From Bacteroidia bacterium (GTDB taxonomy: Bacteria > Bacteroidota > Bacteroidia > Cytophagales > Cyclobacteriaceae), in the NCBI GenBank assembly GCA_025356795.1, contig JANXRR010000086.1:1-5787 (forward strand): 5,787 bases of DNA. Direction: 5' to 3'. The notes below the pieces were generated by a model, which saw nothing but the letters and a program-made list of their open reading frames with translations, was not told the origin of the DNA and ran no database searches. Below, piece after piece: positions 1 to 5,787 of this stretch. The position numbers and the translations under genes were made by a program. Positions within the stretch are counted from its first letter, which is position 1. Every line of letters starts with the position of its first letter.

Positions 1-2880
1 GCCTCATCAGCTCAATCCAAAGCCAGAGTTTCCACGCTTCAAGGCTCTGTTGTAGATGTTGAAACCAATGAACCATTGCCAGGTGTCAATGTTAAAGTAA
101 AAGGTACAATACTCGGCACGGTAACTTCCAGTAATGGAAAGTTCGCCCTATCTATAAATGAGTTTCCGGTTATATTAGATATTTCTCTAGTTGGTTTTAG
201 ATCACAAGAGGTAGAAGTCTCTGAATCCTCTTCCGAGGATTTACCCATTCAACTTACAGCCGGTGCATTACTTGGTGAAGGTGTTGTAGTTACGGCTTCG
301 CGTGTAGAGGAGTCTATACTTAAATCTCCTGTGGCTATTGAGAAACTTGATTTGAATCAGATTAAAGACGCTCCTGCACCCAGCTTTTATGACGCTCTTG
401 AAAACGTGAAAGGTGTGCAGATGCTAACTTCGAGCCTTACATTTAAAGTGCCTAACACTCGTGGATTCAACATACCTAACAATTTTCGCTTTGTTCAAGT
501 TACCGATGGTGTGGATATGCAATCGGCTACATTGGGTGTTCCACTAGGTAATGCCATAGGCCCAACAGAATTGGATATTGAAAGCGTGGAAATCACTCCA
601 GGTGCAGCTTCTGCTTTGTATGGAATGAATGCCATCAATGGAATGGCCACACTTATTACAAAGAGTCCTTTTGTTTATCAGGGATTCAGCGTATATCAAA
701 AGGTTGGGGCAAATCATGTGGATGGTGTAGACTACAAATTAAGCCCGCTTACAGAAACAGCAATACGTTATGCGCATTCGTTCAACGATAAATTCGCATT
801 CAAAATAAACAGCAGTTATCTGAGAGGCACAGACTGGCGTGGCAATACACAGACGGATCAAAATCCCAACTCCACTCCTAGCACAGGAAATCCATCTTAC
901 CCCGAACTTAATGTAACCGATCATCCTGCGTATGATGCCTGGAATAAGTATGGTGATGATAGCGGAAGTAACCAAGTCACGGTGGCAGGTATAACATACA
1001 ATGGTATTGCAAATCAATCCTTCACCGTAAGGCGAACTGGCTATTGGGAAAAAGACCTTGTGCCTGGCAAAGTTCAAAATTTAAAGTTTGATGCCTCACT
1101 CCATTATCGCATAAATGCCAATGCTGAAATCTCATATAGTTATCGCTATGGTCAGTTAGATGGTTTATTCCAACGTGGAAACAAAATTCAACTCAATGGA
1201 GCTGTAGTACAAAATCACAAAATTGAAATTAAAGGATCAAATTATGTGGTTCGATCGTATGTGTCGCTCGAAGACACTGGTAATTCTTACAACTTAAAAC
1301 CATTGGCCGATAATCTTGACCTCGATAATTTATCGAACACAGTCTGGACAGCAAAATTTAAAACATCACTTCAAAATGAACTCAAAACAGGCGCTAGCTT
1401 AGCGGATGCCATGAGGCACGCACGAACTGCAGCCGATGCAGGCAGACCAGAGCCAGGCACACAACGATTCAATCAACTCAAAGATTCCATCATTGCCCTT
1501 AACAACTGGGATCACATAAGTGCTGTGCCAACAGGCACAAAGACCGGTGGCGCGGTACTTTGGCAGCGTAGTAGAATGTATCACACCGATGCACAATGGG
1601 ATCTATCGAAAACGATAAAAATTTTCGATTTGTTAGTGGGTACGGATGTGCGCGTATATCAAGTGATTCCTGATGGAAATGATTTTGTTGATTTTTCAAG
1701 GCCAGCAGATCAGCGAAGCATTCCGTTGGACAATGGAAGCTTTGGCAAGAATGTCTATTACACTAAGTATGGATTTTTTGCGCAAGCCACGAAAACATTC
1801 TTCAACGAAAAGCTGAAAGTATTTGGATCCATTAGGTTAGATGAAAATCTTGATTTTAGTCCTAAGGTAAATCCTCGTATTGCTGCAGTTTATACATTGG
1901 CCGATAAACATAACATTAGAGTATCCGTGCAAAACGGGTTCCGGTTCCCCTCGTTGTTTGAAGCACTTTCTTTTGTGAATAATGGGAACGTGCGCAGAGT
2001 AGGCGGTTTGCCTTTCATTAATGATGGATTGAACTATCTCGATAATTCATATACACTTACTTCCATCAATGCTTTCAATGCGGGCGTGAATGCTGATATT
2101 AAAGCTGGGCTATCTACCAACAATGCATCATTAAAAAACAGAACCCTGCTGGAAGTAACAAATCTTTCTAATACACGCCCTGAGCAAATCACTTCTTTTG
2201 AAATAGGCTATAAAAGTGTGCTGTTTGATAATACTCTTGCTGTTGATATTGATGTGTATTCCAACATTTATGATGGTTTTTTGGGTCAAGTAGATGTGGC
2301 GGTTCCTTATGCACCTGATGCCACTAACAATAAGATACCGGGCTTGCAAGTGCCAGTGGGCAGCGATGCGGCAGTGATTGCCATGTATCAACCAAATAGA
2401 AATGCGCAGCAGAAACGCTACCGCGTGTTTACCAATGCTAAACAGAAATATAACAATTACGGGGTAGCTCTTGGAGTCAACTATAACTTCTTCAAGAAAT
2501 ATACTTTTGGAGGAAATGTTAGCTATAACGACATCACCAATAATTTGAATCAAGATGTTTTCATCACAGCTTTTAACACGCCAAAATATGTTACCAATTT
2601 ATCTTTTGGTAATCGTGAATTGACTAAAAATGTTGGGTTCAATATTGTGTGGAGATGGCAAGATGCATTTCTTTGGCAAAGTCCGTTGGCAAGCGGATCT
2701 GTACCCGCTTATAGTAACTTAGATGCCCAAGTAACATATAAGGTATCAGTTTATCATGCTTCTATCAAGTTAGGCGGAACTAATATCTTAAATAATAGGT
2801 ATACACAATATGCAGCTGGCCCAACCATTGGTGGGCTGTATTATGTATCTGTCACGTTGGATAACTTATTGAATAAATAA
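1..2880 (+). CDS. TonB-dependent outer-membrane receptor, 5' end outside window
   Basis: The protein is an outer-membrane beta-barrel transporter that would import a ligand using TonB/ExbBD energy. The frame is open from the first base and gives 959 residues here, so the start codon and most of the signal peptide lie upstream. The first visible residues (ASSAQSKA) could be the end of a signal peptide. Window residues ~13-90 form a carboxypeptidase-regulatory-like beta-sandwich (GSVVD..TNEPLPGVNV, then GT..GTVTSSNGKFAL), typical of Bacteroidota receptors. The plug follows at ~108-225, introduced by VVVTASRVEES, with TRGFN, a VTDGVD segment and the LYGMNAINGMATLITKSP region near 206-223. The rest is aromatic-rich alternating sequence consistent with a 22-strand barrel, ending in YYVSVTLDNLLNK. 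No SusD-like gene follows, so a SusC/SusD glycan system is not supported. The ligand cannot be read from the sequence. The close downstream cysH hints at a sulfur-containing or sulfur-regulated substrate, which is inference. Confidence 0.93.
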   Translation, partial: ASSAQSKARVSTLQGSVVDVETNEPLPGVNVKVKGTILGTVTSSNGKFALSINEFPVILDISLVGFRSQEVEVSESSSEDLPIQLTAGALLGEGVVVTASRVEESILKSPVAIEKLDLNQIKDAPAPSFYDALENVKGVQMLTSSLTFKVPNTRGFNIPNNFRFVQVTDGVDMQSATLGVPLGNAIGPTELDIESVEITPGAASALYGMNAINGMATLITKSPFVYQGFSVYQKVGANHVDGVDYKLSPLTETAIRYAHSFNDKFAFKINSSYLRGTDWRGNTQTDQNPNSTPSTGNPSYPELNVTDHPAYDAWNKYGDDSGSNQVTVAGITYNGIANQSFTVRRTGYWEKDLVPGKVQNLKFDASLHYRINANAEISYSYRYGQLDGLFQRGNKIQLNGAVVQNHKIEIKGSNYVVRSYVSLEDTGNSYNLKPLADNLDLDNLSNTVWTAKFKTSLQNELKTGASLADAMRHARTAADAGRPEPGTQRFNQLKDSIIALNNWDHISAVPTGTKTGGAVLWQRSRMYHTDAQWDLSKTIKIFDLLVGTDVRVYQVIPDGNDFVDFSRPADQRSIPLDNGSFGKNVYYTKYGFFAQATKTFFNEKLKVFGSIRLDENLDFSPKVNPRIAAVYTLADKHNIRVSVQNGFRFPSLFEALSFVNNGNVRRVGGLPFINDGLNYLDNSYTLTSINAFNAGVNADIKAGLSTNNASLKNRTLLEVTNLSNTRPEQITSFEIGYKSVLFDNTLAVDIDVYSNIYDGFLGQVDVAVPYAPDATNNKIPGLQVPVGSDAAVIAMYQPNRNAQQKRYRVFTNAKQKYNNYGVALGVNYNFFKKYTFGGNVSYNDITNNLNQDVFITAFNTPKYVTNLSFGNRELTKNVGFNIVWRWQDAFLWQSPLASGSVPAYSNLDAQVTYKVSVYHASIKLGGTNILNNRYTQYAAGPTIGGLYYVSVTLDNLLNK

Positions 2881-2889
2881 CCATCTTTG
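2857..2889 (+). promoter_or_regulatory. possible Bacteroidota-type promoter for cysH
   Basis: The Bacteroidota sigma-A promoter consensus is TTTG, a spacer of about 17-23 bases, then TAnnTTTG. Here CATCTTTG (2882-2889) matches the -7 element except for its first base, and a TTG at 2857-2859 lies 22 bases upstream. Transcription would begin at or next to the cysH ATG, giving an almost leaderless message. The match is short and lies mostly within the end of the receptor gene, so chance is a real alternative. Confidence 0.25.
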
Positions 2890-2894
2890 CCTTG

Positions 2895-3596
2895 ATGAAA
2901 AATGCAATAAATGATCTTAACTCGCTTATCAATTCTGATGACATAGGTGAATCTTTGAAAAGTTTGTCGGATCGATTTCCTAACAGTGTTATCTTTTCGA
3001 CAAGTTTTAGTTCTGAAGATCAAGTAATTGCTCACATCATTTTGGCTAACCGTTTGCCTATCAAAATTTTTACATTGGACACAGGGCGATTGTTTCCTGA
3101 GACTTATTCAGTCTGGAGCAGAACGAATGAAGGATATAACACAACTGTCGACTCCTATTTTCCAAATGCAACGCATATTGAGAAGTACGTAACCGAAAAA
3201 GGGCCAAACGCTTTTTATAATTCTGTCGAGAACAGAAAAGAATGTTGTTTTATTAGAAAGGTAGAGCCACTCAAACGAGCGTTGAGCAATCAATCAATAT
3301 GGGTAACGGGTCTACGTGCTGAGCATTCTCAAGCAAGGCAACACCTGAATACGCTAGAATGGGATGAGGGAAATTCTATTGTAAAATATAATCCCATACT
3401 TCATTGGACTACAGATGATGTCAATAGTTTTATTAAGGCTAACAACATTCCCTACAATTCGTTACACGACAAAGGTTTTGTAAGCATTGGCTGCGCACCT
3501 TGCACACGAGCTATCCTTCCGGGCGAAGATTTCCGTGCCGGGCGCTGGTGGTGGGAAGATACAACCAAGAAAGAGTGTGGACTGCATGAGCGGTAA
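2895..3596 (+). CDS. cysH: phosphoadenylyl-/adenylyl-sulfate reductase (4Fe-4S type)
   Basis: This is a cytoplasmic enzyme of assimilatory sulfate reduction. It reduces adenylyl sulfate (APS), and possibly PAPS, to sulfite with thioredoxin. From the ATG at 2895 the protein has 233 residues, a normal family length. Visible motifs are STSFSSEDQV (35-44) and LDTGRLFPET (61-70), the nucleotide-binding region. The cluster-binding pair is CC..RKVEPL (Cys117-118) and SIGCAPCTRA (Cys200 and Cys203). The C-terminal KKECGLH carries the catalytic Cys228. The four cluster cysteines mark the iron-sulfur APS-reductase branch rather than the cluster-free E. coli PAPS reductase. Some cluster-containing enzymes accept both substrates, so the exact substrate stays open. 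ATG 2895 is preferred over the adjoining TTG at 2892. It lies 14 bases after the receptor stop, suggesting an operon. No cysD, cysN, cysI or cobA homologue follows within the window. Confidence 0.95.
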   Translation: MKNAINDLNSLINSDDIGESLKSLSDRFPNSVIFSTSFSSEDQVIAHIILANRLPIKIFTLDTGRLFPETYSVWSRTNEGYNTTVDSYFPNATHIEKYVTEKGPNAFYNSVENRKECCFIRKVEPLKRALSNQSIWVTGLRAEHSQARQHLNTLEWDEGNSIVKYNPILHWTTDDVNSFIKANNIPYNSLHDKGFVSIGCAPCTRAILPGEDFRAGRWWWEDTTKKECGLHER

Positions 3597-3757
3597 GTAG
3601 GTTGAGATTTTTTTTACTCCTTATAGACTAAGCGAATCATTAGAAATGGTTTTTAATTTCCTATTAAGTTGAAATCTCCTTATTTTATCTCTTGCTCGTT
3701 TCAAGTTATCACGTGTTCTTTTCAATTCAATGGCCGGGTCACGAGCGATGGTTTGAT
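3597..3757. other. intergenic stretch without a supported gene, possibly decayed coding DNA
   Basis: The stretch is AT-rich, with eight T at 3608-3615 shortly after the cysH stop. I see no GC-rich stem before that tract, so it is not a convincing intrinsic terminator. A 7-base inverted repeat pairs gagattt (3604-3610) with aaatctc (3672-3678), but the loop is 61 bases. The only nearby ATG, at 3646, gives eight codons (MVFNFLLS) before a TGA at 3670-3672. The frame of the next gene is open from 3668 and reads a hydrophobic run (SLFYLLLVSSYHVFFS) that resembles a degraded signal peptide but has no start codon of its own. Confidence 0.5.
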
Positions 3758-4141
3758 ATGCGAGTGTCTCCACTCTCTTCTGAATTTACCATCCATCAAA
3801 ACACAGTAATAGCCGCCTTCGTATATGGTTTCCTCACAGATGGGGCCACCGCTGACATAGAAGAGGGGGTAATCACAGATGTTCAAAAAAAAAGTGAAGA
3901 TCAAAAAGTTACAGTATTTCCCAATCCATCTCAACGTAGCGTAACTGTATCGTCAACATTCGGTTTTACAAAAGTTGAGATCTATTCAACTGAAGGCAAA
4001 CTTATAATGGATCAATTATATGACAGCCAACAACATGAAATACAATTGGATGTTGAGCATTTTAAAGCAGGGCTTTATTTTATTGAAATTTATAACAAAC
4101 AAGGAGAAAGTAGGATAGTAAAATTAGTATTAAACGATTGA
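3758..4141 (+). CDS. orphan T9SS type A sorting-domain protein, likely a gene remnant
   Basis: From the ATG at 3758 the product has 127 residues; the frame is open back to 3668, and a TTG at 3692 would give 149. The last ~77 residues (from about 3908) are a classic type IX secretion C-terminal sorting domain. They contain VTVFPNPS, then VEIYSTEGKLI, then FKAGLYFIEIYNKQG, ending RIVKLVLND. In this family the domain directs Sec-exported cargo through the T9SS outer-membrane translocon, with removal or surface anchoring. The preceding ~50 residues match no domain I recognise, and no signal peptide with a proper start is visible, so the product as read should not reach the periplasm. The gene stands between cysH and the convergent hemL, with no partner genes. 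The most likely reading is the 3' remnant of a larger secreted-protein gene, or a gene broken by frameshift near the A9 tract. A real small protein is less likely. The sorting-domain call is firm; the start and intactness are not. Confidence 0.6.
   Translation: MRVSPLSSEFTIHQNTVIAAFVYGFLTDGATADIEEGVITDVQKKSEDQKVTVFPNPSQRSVTVSSTFGFTKVEIYSTEGKLIMDQLYDSQQHEIQLDVEHFKAGLYFIEIYNKQGESRIVKLVLND
3885..3893 (+). repeat. A9 homopolymer just upstream of the T9SS sorting domain
   Basis: Nine consecutive A, inside the codons for VQKKS, lie about 15 bases before the start of the conserved sorting domain. A run of five G lies about 20 bases further upstream (within 3861-3870). Homopolymers of this length are prone to replication or transcription slippage and to sequencing indels. 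A one-base change here would uncouple the sorting domain from everything upstream. Confidence 0.85.
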
Positions 4142-4205
4142 GTATCCTCCGCCTTCAATTTATAACTATAGGGCGAACGGAGTAGCTACAAGCACAGGGG
4201 TTTTA

Positions 4206-4234
4206 TTTCTTTATCGATCTCATTTATAAAGAAA
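4206..4234. terminator. AT-rich hairpin at the convergent gene ends
   Basis: A perfect 9-base inverted repeat pairs TTTCTTTAT (4206-4214) with ATAAAGAAA (4226-4234) around an 11-base loop. It spans the hemL stop codon, between convergent transcription units. The stem is almost all A-T and no U-tract follows on either strand, so it falls short of a textbook intrinsic terminator. Its position would suit a weak bidirectional stop or a 3'-end stabilising structure. Confidence 0.25.
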
Positions 4235-5504
4235 AGTGTGCTACCGCTTCCAATGTTTGTTGAATATCTTCTTTTACTAAAGACTGACTAATAAACCAAC
4301 TCTCATAGGCGGATGGCGGAAGATACACACCACTTTCCAGCATGTGATGGAAAAACTTGTTGAACAAAGTATTATCACATGCTTTAGCGCTTTCAAAATC
4401 TACAACTCGATGAGCACCAAAGTGAACACTCATCATGCTTCCCAATTGATTGATGGTATGTGGAATATGTTTCTGTTCCAAAATTTGATGAATACCTTCG
4501 CACAATACTTTTGTTTTTTTATCCAACGCTTGATAGATAGAAGGATTAGTATTGAGTTCATTCAATAATGTGTAGCCAGCGATCATCGCAATGGGATTGC
4601 CACTCAACGTACCAGCTTGGTAGACATTGCCGAGCGGTGCAATATGTTGCATGATTTCTTTCCTTCCGCCAAACGCACCCACGGGCAAACCACCACCAAT
4701 AATCTTTCCAAAGGTGATAAGATCGGCTTGTATGTTGAATAATTCTTGTGCACCACCACGGGCCAAGCGAAAGCCTGTCATTACTTCATCAAAAATTAAT
4801 ACAATGTTATTTTGTATGCACACCTTTTTCAAAGAATTTAAAAAACCTGTTGCCGGGAAAATACAGCCCATATTACCAGCCACTGGCTCAATAATAATAG
4901 CGGCTATTTCATTTGGATGTGCTTGTGTCAAACGCACCACCTCCTCAATATCATTGTACGGTGCAGTAAGTGTATCTTGTGCAACATAACTTTGCACACC
5001 AGGTACTGACTGAATGCCAAGGGTTGCTACTCCGCTCCCAGCCTTCACTAGAAACGAATCTGCATGGCCGTGATAACACCCTTCAAATTTAATAATTTTA
5101 TTGCGGCCGGTGTAGCCACGAGCTAATCGTACAGCACTCATACAGGCTTCCGTACCACTATTTACCATTCGAATTAGTTCAACGTTGGGCACCATTTTTT
5201 TTACCAACTCAGCCATCTGTATCTCCACCTCAGTGGGCGCACCAAAAGAAGTAGAATCTTCCGCTTTCGCTCGAATGGCATCAATTATCGGCTGGTGGGC
5301 ATGGCCCAAAATCATTGGACCCCATGAATTGATATAGTCGATATACCGGTTACCATCTTCATCAAAGAGATAAGCACCTTTGGCCTTTTTTATAAAAACG
5401 GGGGTACCTCCTACGCTTTTGAAAGCACGAACGGGCGAATTTACCCCACCGGGTATATGGTTCTGGGCACGTTCAAAGAGTTGTTGACTTTTAGTATGTA
5501 TCAT
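4224..5504 (-). CDS. hemL: glutamate-1-semialdehyde 2,1-aminomutase
   Basis: HemL is a cytoplasmic PLP enzyme that converts glutamate-1-semialdehyde into 5-aminolevulinate, the second step of the C5 tetrapyrrole pathway. The 426-residue product has the usual family length and is complete. The opening [19 protein letters not shown] (17-35) is the family N-terminal signature. The PLP phosphate and ring contacts are seen in [16 protein letters not shown] (115-130) and CYHGHAD (143-149). [10 protein letters not shown] (237-246) holds the Asp that contacts the pyridine nitrogen. [17 protein letters not shown] (264-280) holds the Schiff-base lysine, Lys267. [10 protein letters not shown] (295-304) follows. 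These signatures separate it from general class-III aminotransferases. The ATG at 5502-5504 gives the standard N-terminus and lies 8 bases after the hemB stop, so the two genes are probably co-transcribed. No Shine-Dalgarno sequence is evident. The stop lies inside the hairpin at 4206-4234. Confidence 0.97.
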   Translation of the reverse strand: MIHTKSQQLFERAQNHIPGGVNSPVRAFKSVGGTPVFIKKAKGAYLFDEDGNRYIDYINSWGPMILGHAHQPIIDAIRAKAEDSTSFGAPTEVEIQMAELVKKMVPNVELIRMVNSGTEACMSAVRLARGYTGRNKIIKFEGCYHGHADSFLVKAGSGVATLGIQSVPGVQSYVAQDTLTAPYNDIEEVVRLTQAHPNEIAAIIIEPVAGNMGCIFPATGFLNSLKKVCIQNNIVLIFDEVMTGFRLARGGAQELFNIQADLITFGKIIGGGLPVGAFGGRKEIMQHIAPLGNVYQAGTLSGNPIAMIAGYTLLNELNTNPSIYQALDKKTKVLCEGIHQILEQKHIPHTINQLGSMMSVHFGAHRVVDFESAKACDNTLFNKFFHHMLESGVYLPPSAYESWFISQSLVKEDIQQTLEAVAHFSL

Positions 5505-5512
5505 CTGTATAA

Positions 5513-5787
5513 CTATTTATCTCGATGGATGACTTGCACTACTTGTTTTGTAAAATAGGTGGCGATCAAATCGGCACCCGCGCGCTTAATTGCAGTTAGC
5601 ACTTCCATCATGGCTTGCTCTTCGTTTAAATAGCCCGCTTGTGCAGCGGCTTTTATCATGGAATACTCGCCACTAACATGATAGGCACTTACAGGAATTT
5701 TTATTTCGTTTTTCACATCACGTATAATGTCGAGGTAAGCATGAGCAGGTTTTACCATAATAATATCAGCACCTTCTTCCACATCCA
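5513..5787 (-). CDS. hemB: delta-aminolevulinic acid dehydratase, C-terminal part (cut by window edge)
   Basis: HemB, or porphobilinogen synthase, condenses two 5-aminolevulinate molecules into porphobilinogen, the step directly after HemL. Only the last ~90 residues are visible; the family has about 320-330, so roughly 230 lie beyond the right edge. The segment starts with [19 protein letters not shown], which fits the family signature G-x-D-x(3)-[IV]-K-P-x(3)-Y. The lysine in MVKP (codon at 5750-5752) is the Schiff-base residue. It is followed by [21 protein letters not shown] and [15 protein letters not shown], both characteristic of the C-terminal half. A GTG within the visible part is an internal valine codon, not a start. 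The gene ends with TAG at 5513-5515, 8 bases before the hemL ATG, indicating a hemB-hemL operon read leftwards. Metal-site cysteines, if any, lie outside the window. Confidence 0.96.
   Translation of the reverse strand, partial: DVEEGADIIMVKPAHAYLDIIRDVKNEIKIPVSAYHVSGEYSMIKAAAQAGYLNEEQAMMEVLTAIKRAGADLIATYFTKQVVQVIHRDK

Noticed and set aside
76..78. TTG as start codon of the TonB-dependent receptor
   Set aside because: The frame is open to base 1 and the upstream codons encode the first strand of the carboxypeptidase-regulatory-like domain (LQGSVVD), so the true start is outside the window.
2131..2553. Minus-strand open frame of 140 codons inside the receptor gene
   Set aside because: It is opposite intact barrel-coding sequence and is explained as a shadow of that frame.
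1..2880. SusC/SusD glycan-utilisation locus
   Set aside because: The next gene is cysH rather than a SusD lipoprotein, and no glycoside hydrolase or sensor gene is present.
2892..2894. TTG start for cysH
   Set aside because: An ATG follows directly at 2895; the TTG would add one residue and has no supporting ribosome-binding sequence.
3604..3678. Inverted repeat gagattt/aaatctc as a cysH terminator
   Set aside because: The stem is only 7 bases with a 61-base loop, and the T-tract lies inside the loop rather than after the stem.
4627..4989. Plus-strand open frame of 120 codons inside hemL
   Set aside because: It lies wholly opposite conserved hemL coding sequence, including the PLP-lysine region, and its translation resembles no protein family I know.
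5735..5770. Unusual residues (PAHAYLD) after the HemB active-site lysine
   Set aside because: The segment still satisfies the family signature, whose positions between the proline and tyrosine are variable, so there is no evidence of altered function.
1..5787. A previously undescribed multi-gene system, CRISPR array, insertion sequence or tRNA
   Set aside because: I found no spaced direct repeats, transposase, terminal inverted repeats or cloverleaf sequence, and the four main genes belong to familiar families.

Overview
The window looks like chromosomal DNA from a member of the Bacteroidota. I infer this from three things: an outer-membrane TonB-dependent receptor with an N-terminal carboxypeptidase-regulatory-like domain, a C-terminal type IX secretion (T9SS) sorting domain, and AT-rich gene starts without obvious Shine-Dalgarno sequences. 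A genus cannot be named from this sequence alone.

Left half, plus strand. The window opens inside a large TonB-dependent receptor gene (1-2880) whose true start and signal peptide lie upstream. Fourteen bases after its stop comes cysH (2895-3596), an iron-sulfur APS/PAPS reductase of assimilatory sulfate reduction. The close spacing suggests co-transcription and a possible link between the receptor and sulfur nutrition. A weak Bacteroidota-type promoter match sits in the gap, so cysH may also be expressed on its own.

Middle, 3597-4223. This is the least ordinary part. An approximately 160-base stretch without a supported gene leads into a short open frame (3758-4141). Its last ~77 codons are a clear T9SS type A sorting domain, but it has no recognisable cargo domain, signal peptide or convincing start. 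It is probably the remnant of a longer secreted-protein gene, or a frame-disrupted gene; a run of nine A lies just upstream of the sorting domain.

Right half, minus strand. hemL (5504 to 4224, glutamate-1-semialdehyde aminomutase) follows hemB (porphobilinogen synthase, cut by the right edge) with an 8-base gap. They form a tetrapyrrole-biosynthesis operon that catalyses steps two and three of the C5 pathway. It converges on the plus-strand genes, with an AT-rich hairpin at the hemL stop. Sulfite reductase, which acts after CysH, needs siroheme, which derives from this pathway. That is a biochemical connection only, since the two units are transcribed towards each other.

I see no mobile element, CRISPR array, RNA gene or clearly novel multi-gene system here. 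The points most worth a second look are the receptor-cysH pairing and the orphan T9SS sorting domain.
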